Shown piece after piece: positions 1-7,538 of a DNA stretch of 10,414 bases; within the stretch, counting starts at the first letter, position 1, and the number at the start of each line of letters is the position of its first letter. Source of the DNA: Cyclobacteriaceae bacterium (GTDB taxonomy: Bacteria > Bacteroidota > Bacteroidia > Cytophagales > Cyclobacteriaceae); contig JANQPK010000191.1 in NCBI GenBank assembly GCA_028289505.1, positions 1 to 10,414 on the forward strand, written 5' to 3'. Both the position numbers and the translations under genes were made by a program. Under the pieces are notes generated by a model, which saw only the letters and a program-made list of their open reading frames with translations, had not been told where the DNA came from and searched no databases.

Positions 1-1
1 T

Positions 2-127
2 TTAGTAGAGGCTTGCTACTTGAACGATGAGCAGGTGCAAGCACAAGCAGGTGATTTCTATGGTGGATGGATCACTTCCAACATTGTGGGTCCGTTTAAA
101 GGGGGTCCTGGAACCTGGGGGTGGTAA
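2..127 (+). CDS. C-terminal 41 residues of an unidentified protein (5' end outside window)
   Basis: An open frame enters from the left edge in frame 2 and ends at TAA 125-127. The visible tail has an acidic, glutamine-rich start (LNDEQVQAQ) and then a striking Gly/Trp-rich end (DFYGGWITSNIVGPFKGGPG, then TWGW). Such a compositionally unusual, Trp-terminated tail looks conserved rather than random, so the frame is probably a true gene end. I cannot assign it to a family from 41 residues. It lies 80 bases upstream of the start of the broken sulfatase on the same strand; no terminator hairpin is visible between them, so read-through into the sulfatase is possible. Confidence 0.6.
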   Translation, partial: LVEACYLNDEQVQAQAGDFYGGWITSNIVGPFKGGPGTWGW

Positions 128-207
128 AAACCTCAATAAGACAGGGGGTTTTCTGTGACGCTGCTGCAAAGTTTTATCTTTACTTTTATTTCATGGTTAT
201 TGATGAT

Positions 208-1602
208 ATGAAATTAAAAGTAGTCTTACTTTTCTGCTGTTTAATCTACGGGCATATTGGTTTTCCACAAGAGAATCCCAACCTGGTTTTAATTGTAGCT
301 GACGATCTTGGCTGGAAAGATGTCGGTTTTATGGGTTCAATATATTATTAAACACCCAACCTAGATTTAATAGCAGTGCAATCTGCAGTTTTTACCAATG
401 CCTATGCAGGAGCTGCTAATTGCGCTCCCAGTAGGGCGGTGTTGATGTCTGGACAACACCCAATGAGTCATGGTATTTACACTGTAGGCACTTCGGCCAG
501 AGGTAAGTCTGAAGACAGAGCCATTATTCCTGTCGAGAATAAGCTGGTACTACCTGATTCCACTATCACCTTTGCAGAGACATTAAAAAGTTCGGGTTAC
601 AAAACCAGCATCTTTGGGAAATGGCATTTGGGTGAAAATCCCGCGACTCAAGGTTTTGACGAGGTCAAAGCTGGCACCCCAGGAAGAAAGAACCATTTTG
701 CGCCCTTTAATTTAAAGCGGTTTCCAGAAGGGGAGGAAGGAGAATATCTTACCGATAGAATAGGCAAGGAGGCCTCTGATTTTATCAGGCGGGAAAAAGA
801 TAATCCTTTCTTTCTGTATTTACCTTTCTTTTCCATCCATACCAAATTATTAGGCAAACCAGAGACCGTGTCAAAGTATAAAGCCATTGATCCGATTGAT
901 GGTCAAGGTAGTAATGCAGACTATGCGGCTATGGTGGAGCATGTGGACGATGCTGTGGGCCAGGTGCTGGCAGCTCTATCGGAAAACGGACTGATGGAAA
1001 ACACCATGGTAGTTTTTACTTCTGACAACGGTGGTATTGCTTATCTTTCCCGGCAGTGGCCTCTACGGGCAGGTAAGGGCAGCTACTACGAGGGAGGGAT
1101 TAGGGTGCCTATGTTGTTCTATTGGAAAGGGAAAATCTCTGGTTTAAAATCGGATGTTCCCATCAGTTTTATCGACTTATATCCCACTCTGTTAGAATTG
1201 ATGAAGATCACTCCTCAAGAGAAATTAGCCTTACAAGGCAGCAGCTTAGCAAATGTAATACTAGGTGAAAAGCCTAAAATGTCTCAAATCGATCGGGCTT
1301 TATATTGGCATTTCCCTATTTATTTAGAGGCCTACAACGGTGTTGGGGACGATAGTAGGGATATTTTTTTTCGAACTCGGCCCGGGACCGTAATGAGAAA
1401 AGGAAAGTGGAAAATGCATGAATACTTTGAGCATGGAGAAATTGAGTTGTTCGATTTAAGCCAAGATCCTGGAGAACGCATCAACTTAGCCACGGTACTA
1501 CCTGAGAAAACTAGAGAGCTGAATGAGGAAATGATAAGATGGCGTAAAGAAAACGGTGCCCCGGTACCAACTCAGAGAAATCCTGATTATAAAGCGAAAT
1601 GA
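208..1602 (+). pseudogene. Type I sulfatase (arylsulfatase-like), interrupted by an in-frame TAA at codon 48
   Basis: Read through one stop codon, this is a 463-residue secreted sulfatase, normal length for the family, which hydrolyses sulfate esters. It has a hydrophobic signal peptide (codons 1-21), the Asp-Asp metal site in NLVLIVADDLGW (32-33), the CAPSR motif with Cys72 that becomes formylglycine, GKWHLG (137-142), His211 in FSIHTK, SDNGG (273-275 region) and Lys290 in RAGKG. The stop at 349-351 falls where sulfatases usually read YY-(K/E)-TPNLD, so one base change (AAA or GAA to TAA) explains it, and the frame is intact on both sides. A restart at GTG 376 would lack the signal peptide and Asp-Asp site and should be inactive. 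ATG 193 is an in-frame alternative start. The gene is convergent with the enolase-superfamily gene, 11 bases away. Sequencing error cannot be excluded. Confidence 0.88.
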
Positions 1603-1613
1603 ATAACCGCGAA

Positions 1614-2909
1614 TTATGTTTCGGCAATGGTAGTAAGTCTTATAAACTTGTTATCAAAGACCCCAGCTTTAAAGGCTAATCCTAAACCAGGAGTATTAGG
1701 TGGCTTTGCTGATCCGTTGACCACTTGTGGAGTATTATCAAAAAAATACGGGTAACGATCGTGCCAGTTTGGATAAACACTCTCTACATAAAATAGATTG
1801 GTAATGGCAGCAGCTAAATGCAATGAAGCATACCATAGAATGGGCCCGCCTGCGGTATGCATCATGGTGGGAATGTGGTAGGTATTGGCCATATCGGAGA
1901 TTTTCTTTCCTTCCGAAATCCCTCCACACCAGGTCAGGTCATACATGGCTATATCGGCGTAGTGTTTTTCCAACATCTCTCTGAATTGGAATCTGGTTGC
2001 CAGTCTTTCACTATTGACGATTGGAATAGAAGATTCACTAACCAGTGACTGGTAAGCTGCTAGGTTATCCTGTAGAAGCATATCTTCTAAAAACAGCACA
2101 TGGTAGGGTTCTAATGCCTGCGCAATACGGGCAGCACTGGGAAGATTCCATTTACTGTGAAACTCACAGCCAATTTCTAAATCATTACCAACGGTATCAC
2201 GAATGATTTTAATCCACTCCAGGCACTGGTCCAACTCATTCTTGGAAATGTATTCCCCGTTATTTCTACTGCCTACTACATCGAAAGGGCAGTACTTAAT
2301 GGCTGGGATACCCTGTGCTACTAGAAAGGAGGCAATCTTTGCCATATCTGTCTCTAGCTGCCAGCCATTGATATTGCGGGCATTGGTGTAGGTATTGTAA
2401 ACTCGAATTGGTTTGTTTAGTGATCCACCCAACAGCTGATACAAAGGCATATTGGCCGCTTGCCCCATAATATCCCATAACGCAATATTGATCGCTGATA
2501 GCGCACGCATTTCAGCTCCTCCGGTGGTGTGATAAGCGTTCTGTTTGAAAATCCTGTCCCAGATAGACTCAATTTCCAGTGGATTACTACCCAATAATTT
2601 TCCTGCCCAGCTATGCCATTCCAAATCCTTGAAGACCGCTTCATTAGCCTCATTAAAGGGATAGGTTTCTCCAGTGCCCACCAGACCATTGTTGGTGTGA
2701 ATCCGGATCCACATCCACTGGACGCCTCTGCCGGCTACCTGAAGTTGTTTATCAAATCGAACCGTTTCTATCTTGGTGATCTTTAGAGGTTCAATGGCAG
2801 ACAGCAGTGGTGGCGCGGATTGAGCAAGGGTAATACCCGGTAGAAATGTACCAAGTGAGCCCAAGCCAACTTGCCGCATAAAGTAACGTCTGTTCGGTAG
2901 ATTGTTCAT
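1614..2909 (-). CDS. Tat-exported enolase-superfamily protein (mandelate racemase / sugar-acid dehydratase type)
   Basis: This 431-residue protein starts with a twin-arginine signal (RRYFMRQVGLGSLG, 7-20), so it is probably exported folded to the periplasm, unusual for a superfamily whose best-known members are cytoplasmic. The N-terminal capping domain (about 42-165) ends in the family signature ALSAINIALWDIMG (136-149). The barrel domain follows: Lys205 in AIKYCP, presumed metal ligands Glu249 (EFH), Glu275 (FLED) and Glu301 (NSER), and an Asp324/His351 pair (YDLTWCGGI, MMHTAGGP). The layout is closest to D-galactonate and D-mannonate dehydratases, where the first ligand is Asp rather than Glu. 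Family members abstract the proton next to a carboxylate, usually of sugar acids; the substrate here is unknown. It sits beside a sulfatase remnant, suggesting carbohydrate catabolism. Confidence 0.88.
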   Translation of the reverse strand: MNNLPNRRYFMRQVGLGSLGTFLPGITLAQSAPPLLSAIEPLKITKIETVRFDKQLQVAGRGVQWMWIRIHTNNGLVGTGETYPFNEANEAVFKDLEWHSWAGKLLGSNPLEIESIWDRIFKQNAYHTTGGAEMRALSAINIALWDIMGQAANMPLYQLLGGSLNKPIRVYNTYTNARNINGWQLETDMAKIASFLVAQGIPAIKYCPFDVVGSRNNGEYISKNELDQCLEWIKIIRDTVGNDLEIGCEFHSKWNLPSAARIAQALEPYHVLFLEDMLLQDNLAAYQSLVSESSIPIVNSERLATRFQFREMLEKHYADIAMYDLTWCGGISEGKKISDMANTYHIPTMMHTAGGPILWYASLHLAAAITNLFYVESVYPNWHDRYPYFFDNTPQVVNGSAKPPNTPGLGLAFKAGVFDNKFIRLTTIAET

Positions 2910-3035
2910 AGTTGGTTATAATCTAGGAAGATAATGATAACCTTCCAAAGCTAGCGATCCCGTCTTCAGTACCACCGGATATTTCACCAAACGGATAGGT
3001 TTCATTGGTTTTTGGAATTAGATTGGTTCAGCAAT
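2910..3035. other. Divergent intergenic region with a possible enolase-superfamily gene remnant
   Basis: This 126-base gap separates the start codons of two divergent genes and must carry both promoters. On the minus strand a weak Bacteroidota-type pair is visible (TTTG at 2946-2949, 20-base spacer, TAGATTAT at 2918-2925), but it lies almost at the start codon and fits poorly. Reading the minus strand from about 3012 downwards gives a short frame containing ETYPFGE. ETYPF also occurs in the neighbouring enzyme at residues 81-85, and 14 of 15 bases agree there (GAAACCTATCC, one mismatch, TTT). It may be a decayed fragment of a related gene. Confidence 0.3.
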
Positions 3036-4736
3036 ATGCTTAGCACAATTAAACACCTTAGTCGATTGAAAACAACTACCGCAATTTTACAGCTTTTGCT
3101 GGTTTATTTTTGTAGCTGTCAGGCTGGTAAAAACGAAGTAGCCACAGAGATCCAAAGCGCAAATTTTACATCAAATGACTACCAGGACTTAGCTGCCTTA
3201 TTTAATGACTGGAGGACATTCGAAAAACCTCCCCTTCTAGATGGGGCACCTGATTATACGGTAGAATCCTTTGAACAACGCCAGCCCAGGTTTAGGGAAT
3301 TGCAGTCAAGATTACAGGCTATTGATACCACCAATTGGTCAGTAGAGAATAAGGTAGACTGGATGATTGTTTGGGCTGAAATGAATGGCTATGATTTTAA
3401 TTATCGAGTTTTAAAGCCTTGGGCACGCGATCCTGCTTTTTACAAGTCGGTTTGGACGTATAGGAGTGATGTGCCAGCTCACGAAGGTCCAACCCACCAT
3501 GGAACTACGGAACTGTGGACTTATACTTTCCCTTTATCGCCAAAAGAACGACAAAGAATCATATCTGACTTAGAGGTGATTCCAGCACTTAATGCTCAAG
3601 CAAAAAAGAACCTAACTGGAAATGCCAAAGATCTATGGGTGGCAGGTATCAGAGATATGGAAACTCAAAGTTCGGTTCTTTCCAAACTAAAAGAGCGCTC
3701 AGCTATCAAAGGTGACGCAGAACTAGTCTTGACTATTGATGAGGCTATAGCTTCCACTGATGATCTGGTTTCTTGGTTAAGGAAAGAATCAGTTACAAAA
3801 ACGGGACCCTCAGGAATTGGAAAGGATAATTACAATTGGTATTTGCAAAAGGTACACCTGGTGCCATTAACCTGGGATGATGAAGTTATGATCCTAAAAC
3901 GCGAGCTGGCTCGTGCCTGGTCTTCCTTAAAATTGGAAGAGCATCGAAATCGAGATCTACCCCAATTGGTCGACGCGAATACTCCTGAAGCCTACGATAA
4001 ACTGGCGGATGCAGCTGCTGAAAGCTTGATAAACTTTTTGAAGCAGCAAGACATTGTTACCGTAAAACCGTATTTTGAACCTGCTCTTCGTGAGCAGTTA
4101 GGTGAGTACGTGCCAAAGGAGACCCGTAACTTTTTTTGGATTGGAGCGCATTACGATCCCAGACCTTTATACTCTCATTTTTACCACTGGTTTGAATTGG
4201 CGCGAATGGATATTGAACCACACAGGAGTGAAATAAGAAAAGGTCCATTGTTATATAACATTTTCGATTCCAGGAATGAAGGTATGGCCACTGCGGTAGA
4301 AGAAATGTTTATGCAAGCTGGCTTATACGACGATAGCCCCAGGTCTAAGGAGATAGTATATATCATGATTGCGCAACGGGCTGCTAGAGGGCTGGGTTCG
4401 TTATATGCTCATGCCAATGAAATGACCATGGAAGAAGCCGGGGGAATTCACAGTGAGTACACCCCACGGGGTTGGATGAAAACTGAAAAAGAGCTGCTGG
4501 TTTTCGAGCAGCATCTTTATTTGCGCCAACCAGGGTATGGAACCAGTTATATTACCGGCAAATACTTAATGGAAAACGCCATGGCTGAGCATGCCAGAAT
4601 TCAAGAATTACGAGACCAACCATTCGCATTAAAGGTTTTTTTTGATACCCTGAATAGTATAGGGAATATACCCATGTCACTGGCTGAATGGCAAATGACT
4701 GGTTCAGGTGCTCATATGAAAATGATTACGGAGTAA
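3036..4736 (+). CDS. DUF885-like lipoprotein
   Basis: The 566-residue protein starts at ATG 3036; an in-frame TTG at 3012 would place eight extra polar and aromatic residues before the signal and is less likely. The signal peptide ends in LLLVYFCSC, with Cys28 the probable lipidated residue, so it is likely anchored in the periplasm or outer membrane. DUF885 landmarks are present in order: GIGKDNYNWYLQ (about 260-271), RNEGMATAVEEM (413-424), an IAQRAARGLGSL helix, GIHSEYTPRGW (470-480), the QPGYGTSYITGKY segment (498-510) and a FDTLNSIGNIPMSLAEW end. DUF885 proteins resemble zinc peptidases, but the usual HE-A-x-PGHH motif is absent; in its place is HFYHWFE (His381, His384, Glu387). Activity and substrate are unknown. 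The gene is convergent with the next one, with a 6-base gap. Confidence 0.75.
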   Translation: MLSTIKHLSRLKTTTAILQLLLVYFCSCQAGKNEVATEIQSANFTSNDYQDLAALFNDWRTFEKPPLLDGAPDYTVESFEQRQPRFRELQSRLQAIDTTNWSVENKVDWMIVWAEMNGYDFNYRVLKPWARDPAFYKSVWTYRSDVPAHEGPTHHGTTELWTYTFPLSPKERQRIISDLEVIPALNAQAKKNLTGNAKDLWVAGIRDMETQSSVLSKLKERSAIKGDAELVLTIDEAIASTDDLVSWLRKESVTKTGPSGIGKDNYNWYLQKVHLVPLTWDDEVMILKRELARAWSSLKLEEHRNRDLPQLVDANTPEAYDKLADAAAESLINFLKQQDIVTVKPYFEPALREQLGEYVPKETRNFFWIGAHYDPRPLYSHFYHWFELARMDIEPHRSEIRKGPLLYNIFDSRNEGMATAVEEMFMQAGLYDDSPRSKEIVYIMIAQRAARGLGSLYAHANEMTMEEAGGIHSEYTPRGWMKTEKELLVFEQHLYLRQPGYGTSYITGKYLMENAMAEHARIQELRDQPFALKVFFDTLNSIGNIPMSLAEWQMTGSGAHMKMITE

Positions 4737-4742
4737 AGTAAA

Positions 4743-5519
4743 TTACTCTTTTACATATTCAATTTTTACTTGATCAGAGGCTCTTAAGACGTAGAAGCTC
4801 TGATCTGAGTTGAAAACGGCTTTGCCAGCGAACTCAGGATCGTCAGTGATCAGCTCAAAATGCAATGCACCGTCAATTTCTTCTGGCTCGGATACTTCAA
4901 TGTCGGTGGTGAGCCCATCGTCATTCACGCGAAAGATGTTCTTTTCACCTGATCTTATCAGGATAATCACGCCAATGGATTCGATTACTTCTGTATTGCC
5001 GTTTTCAGAAATAAGGAGTTTGGTGTTGAAAGGATGCAGACCGGTCCAGTTTTCTACCTCTATGGTACTTTCGGAACCGACCACCAACGGAGCTTTTCGG
5101 ATTTTTCGGTTGGGGTCCGGAGGGGTGGTTTTATACTCGATGGCCAATTGTTGATCCGGATGAGCCAACACCAGAGATTCATCGGTTATGGTGTTGATGG
5201 GAAATTCACCCACTTCTTGGTTTCCTTCAAAACTGATGGCAGCTCTCAGGCTATTGGACTCTGGTAGATATTCCCAGGTACCACTGAGTTCAAGACCCAT
5301 TTTTTCTTCCTTGAAGGTAAGGGTTCCATCGGCATTGTAGGTCCAGACCTCCTTGCGCTCGCTGGGCCGCATGTCCGAACCGTCCTGTTGTCCAATATTA
5401 TGCGAATACCAGGTCTTGGCTAATTGTTTTTCCACTTTTTTAGAATTCTGTGAATAGATGCCGGTACTGAATAAGAGAAGTAATCCAATGAAAGTAAGTG
5501 GGGTGAAGTAGTGTTTCAT
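4743..5519 (-). CDS. Secreted lipocalin-like protein of unknown function
   Basis: This 258-residue protein has a clear signal peptide (hydrophobic 8-20, likely cleavage near YS|QNS at 23-24), so it is exported. The first half (about 28-130) looks like a small lipocalin-like or related beta-barrel domain: KQLAKTWY near the start, then WTYNADGTLTF (59-69) and GTWEYLPESNSL (80-91), the alternating strand and turn pattern seen in many Bacteroidota secreted proteins. The second half (about 145-258) is also predicted to be beta-rich, acidic, and I do not recognise it. No catalytic motif is visible. It reads towards the DUF885-like gene and is 6 bases from it, with no hairpin terminator seen. It lies downstream of the tRNA gene on the same strand. 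Confidence 0.7.
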   Translation of the reverse strand: MKHYFTPLTFIGLLLLFSTGIYSQNSKKVEKQLAKTWYSHNIGQQDGSDMRPSERKEVWTYNADGTLTFKEEKMGLELSGTWEYLPESNSLRAAISFEGNQEVGEFPINTITDESLVLAHPDQQLAIEYKTTPPDPNRKIRKAPLVVGSESTIEVENWTGLHPFNTKLLISENGNTEVIESIGVIILIRSGEKNIFRVNDDGLTTDIEVSEPEEIDGALHFELITDDPEFAGKAVFNSDQSFYVLRASDQVKIEYVKE

Positions 5520-5658
5520 GCTTTGTTTGTTTTTGATGGATACAATCCTTAGGCCTGGAGTCTAATTATAGTGATTGAAAATGGTATAAAAAAGTGCTGA
5601 AGTAGATTTGGAGCATACAGGGTAGACAGTTTGGATGGTACAAACAAATTGGCGGGCT

Positions 5659-5707
5659 AAAACGAAAAGAGTTGGAACCTTCGCACTATATGCTCAAACT
5701 CCAACTC
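5659..5707 (-). terminator. Probable intrinsic terminator of the initiator tRNA gene
   Basis: On the minus strand an 8-base-pair perfect inverted repeat (GAGTTGGA at 5700-5707 pairing with TCCAACTC at 5669-5676) is followed by TTTTCGTTTT. It starts 13 bases after the tRNA 3' end. The 23-base loop is long for a classical terminator, which lowers confidence. Confidence 0.45.
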
Positions 5708-5719
5708 AAACTGTTTTAG

Positions 5720-5792
<73 letters not shown>

Positions 5793-5820
5793 ATGTGGTG
5801 CCCCTTGAATTAGGGGATTA

Positions 5821-5852
5821 CAAAAGTATAGTTTGCCATCTTAAAAACCAAG
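5821..5852 (-). promoter_or_regulatory. Bacteroidota-type promoter for the initiator tRNA
   Basis: On the minus strand TACTTTTG (5821-5828) matches the TAnnTTTG -7 element exactly, and CTTG (5849-5852) stands 20 bases upstream where the TTTG -33 element is expected. Transcription would begin roughly 20-25 bases before the tRNA 5' end at 5792. Confidence 0.6.
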
Positions 5853-5932
5853 CGGCGCGGTTAGAATATCCGCCGATTTCAAACAATAACCCGATTTGCT
5901 GGTTAATCAAGAAAGCCTAAAATAAAATCAGC

Positions 5933-6385
5933 ATGAACAACACTATTGAAAAAATCGGATTACGATGGGGACTTATCACCCTGTTACTACTTGGTGCCTA
6001 CTTCATAATCATGAAACTATTAGGCCTGATTCATATCCCTGAACTCCGGGTTTTGAATGCCCTAATCATGTTTTACGGTGTTTTCCAATCCGTGAAAAGC
6101 GCTAAAGAAAACCTGGATGATTTTAACTACTTCAAAGGCTTTGGCACTGGTGCGCTGACTGCCTTTTCCGCTGCCTTTGTGTATTCTGCCTTTGGTATTA
6201 TATATCTGCAGTTTATCAACCCAACCTTTTTGGATTCTATTATTGTCAATGAGCCATTGGGCTTTTTTATGAACCGATATAGCGCCTCTATTCAGATTTT
6301 TATTGAAGGAGCTGCATCCGGGATCCTTTTTAGCTATTCCAGCTTACAGTGGTTGCGCACTCCATATTTAGCGGGAGGAGACTGA
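5933..6385 (+). CDS. Small four-helix integral membrane protein (DUF4199-like)
   Basis: A 150-residue inner-membrane protein with about four hydrophobic segments: roughly 11-31 (GLITLLLLGAYFIIMKLLGL), 40-56, 73-96 (GALTAFSAAFVYSAFGIIYL) and 118-138. The order is a short loop after helix 1, the charged stretch KSAKENLDDFNYFKGF before helix 3, and the phrase YLQFINPTFLD after it; this arrangement resembles DUF4199, a common Bacteroidota membrane family of unknown function, but the match is by memory and moderate. No catalytic residues are evident. It begins at ATG 5933, 140 bases beyond the tRNA and divergent from it, and precedes era by 111 bases on the same strand; no intrinsic terminator lies between, so the two may be cotranscribed. 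Confidence 0.75.
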   Translation: MNNTIEKIGLRWGLITLLLLGAYFIIMKLLGLIHIPELRVLNALIMFYGVFQSVKSAKENLDDFNYFKGFGTGALTAFSAAFVYSAFGIIYLQFINPTFLDSIIVNEPLGFFMNRYSASIQIFIEGAASGILFSYSSLQWLRTPYLAGGD

Positions 6386-6496
6386 TCCCCCAAGCCAGTG
6401 TGATCCACACAACATGCTGGCACCTGGAAGCTGTTACTGCAGGTGGTACAATCATTAGGACGTACTGCTCGCCATTTTTAATAACTTTATGGCAGC

Positions 6497-7396
6497 ATGA
6501 GCGCCACCTCCCACAAAGCTGGATTTGTTAGTATAGTAGGTAAACCCAATGCGGGTAAATCAACCTTGATGAATGCGCTGGTTGGCAAACGATTATCAAT
6601 TATCACTAGCAAGGCTCAAACCACTAGACACCGCATTATGGGTATTATAAGTGGTGACAGTTTCCAAATCGTCTATTCGGATACCCCTGGAATTATTGAA
6701 CCTCAGTATGAACTGCAGCAGAACATGATGAGATTCGTACAATCTTCATTGACGGATGCTGATTTAATTTTGTGGATTGTAGAGCTTGGTGAGAAAATGG
6801 ATGCGGAATTGAGACTGATCCAGAATATTTCAACCGCCCTAATACCGGTAATTCTAATTATAAATAAGATTGACCTGGCCAAAGGAACCCAGCTTCAGGA
6901 TAAATTAGACTATTGGAAACACCAGGTTGCAAATACTGCGGTTAAAGAGGTAATACCAGTATCAGCATTAAGGAACACTAACATTGAACTGGTGATGAAT
7001 TCTATTATGAATCAATTACCGGTACATCCACCTTATTTCCCAAAAGACAGCCTGACCGACAAACCTGAACGTTTTTTTGTCTCTGAGATCATACGAGAAA
7101 AGATATTCGAAAACTATAAAAAAGAGGTTCCCTATTCCTCAGAGGTGGTGATCACGGAATTCAAGGAGGAAGAAAACATTATAAGAATCCGAGCTGAGAT
7201 CTACGTGGAAAGAAAAAGCCAGAAGGGTATATTAATAGGTAAACAGGGGTCAGCTCTCAAAAAGGTGGGTACAGAAGCCCGCAAGGAAATGGAGCTTTTC
7301 TTCCAGAAAAAGGTATTCCTTGAGCAGTTTGTAAAGGTGGAGCCAGACTGGAGAAAGAAGAAAGGCAAGCTCAAAAGGTTCGGCTACTCGAATTAA
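6497..7396 (+). CDS. era: GTPase Era, 16S rRNA-binding ribosome assembly factor
   Basis: This 299-residue protein has the full Era layout and the usual length. The G domain carries GKPNAGKS (G1, 15-22), the switch threonines in QTTRHR (41-46), DTPG (G3, 62-65), NKID (G4, 123-126) and SAL (G5, 156-158). The C-terminal KH domain (about 200-295) contains GKQGSALKKVG (248-258), the RNA-binding loop, followed by a basic tail. Era binds the 3' end region of 16S rRNA and helps mature the 30S subunit at the inner face of the membrane. It starts at ATG 6497; no Shine-Dalgarno is seen, as is usual in this phylum. A weak -7-like TAACTTTA (6482-6489) sits almost on the start. Downstream lies a repeat block and a convergent gene; the related GTPase gene der follows at 8511. 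Confidence 0.97.
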   Translation: MSATSHKAGFVSIVGKPNAGKSTLMNALVGKRLSIITSKAQTTRHRIMGIISGDSFQIVYSDTPGIIEPQYELQQNMMRFVQSSLTDADLILWIVELGEKMDAELRLIQNISTALIPVILIINKIDLAKGTQLQDKLDYWKHQVANTAVKEVIPVSALRNTNIELVMNSIMNQLPVHPPYFPKDSLTDKPERFFVSEIIREKIFENYKKEVPYSSEVVITEFKEEENIIRIRAEIYVERKSQKGILIGKQGSALKKVGTEARKEMELFFQKKVFLEQFVKVEPDWRKKKGKLKRFGYSN

Positions 7397-7435
7397 GTCA
7401 CCGCAGCCCCGAGTGGCTCCCAGCCAACATCCTCT

Positions 7436-7538
7436 TCAGACTCCATACTCCACGCTCACGCTCCACACTGATGCTCTCAACCGTAAACTCCCTACTCCAC
7501 ACCCTATGCTCTCTGCTCCCAGCTCACTGTACACTGTT
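7436..7538. repeat. Degenerate pyrimidine-rich heptanucleotide tandem array (unit about CYNNRCT)
   Basis: About 15 consecutive units can be laid out on the plus strand with a 7-base period and only two one-base slips: TCAGACT, CCATACT, CCACGCT, CACGCT, CCACACT, GATGCT, CTCAACC, GTAAACT, CCCTACT, CCACACC, CTATGCT, CTCTGCT, CCCAGCT, CACTGTA, CACTGTT. The positions C1, R5, C6 and T7 are the most constant. The block fills most of the gap between era and the convergent membrane-protein gene, and its last two units encode that gene's final codons (Asn-Ser-Val-Gln-stop). No coding frame, hairpin terminator or protein match explains it. Confidence 0.75.

Noticed and set aside
3012..3035. Upstream TTG start for the DUF885-like lipoprotein
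   Set aside because: It would add ELDWFSN before the signal peptide; ATG 3036 gives a normal lipoprotein signal.
4810..5267. Two overlapping plus-strand open frames of 114 and 77 codons
   Set aside because: Both are shadows of the lipocalin-like gene on the minus strand, which has a signal peptide and coherent beta-strand pattern.
6394..6421. Imperfect hairpin (GCCAGTGTG ATC CACA ... CTGGC) between the membrane-protein gene and era
   Set aside because: It has a 7-base bulge and no T run, so it is not a convincing terminator; no riboswitch or leader peptide pattern was recognised.
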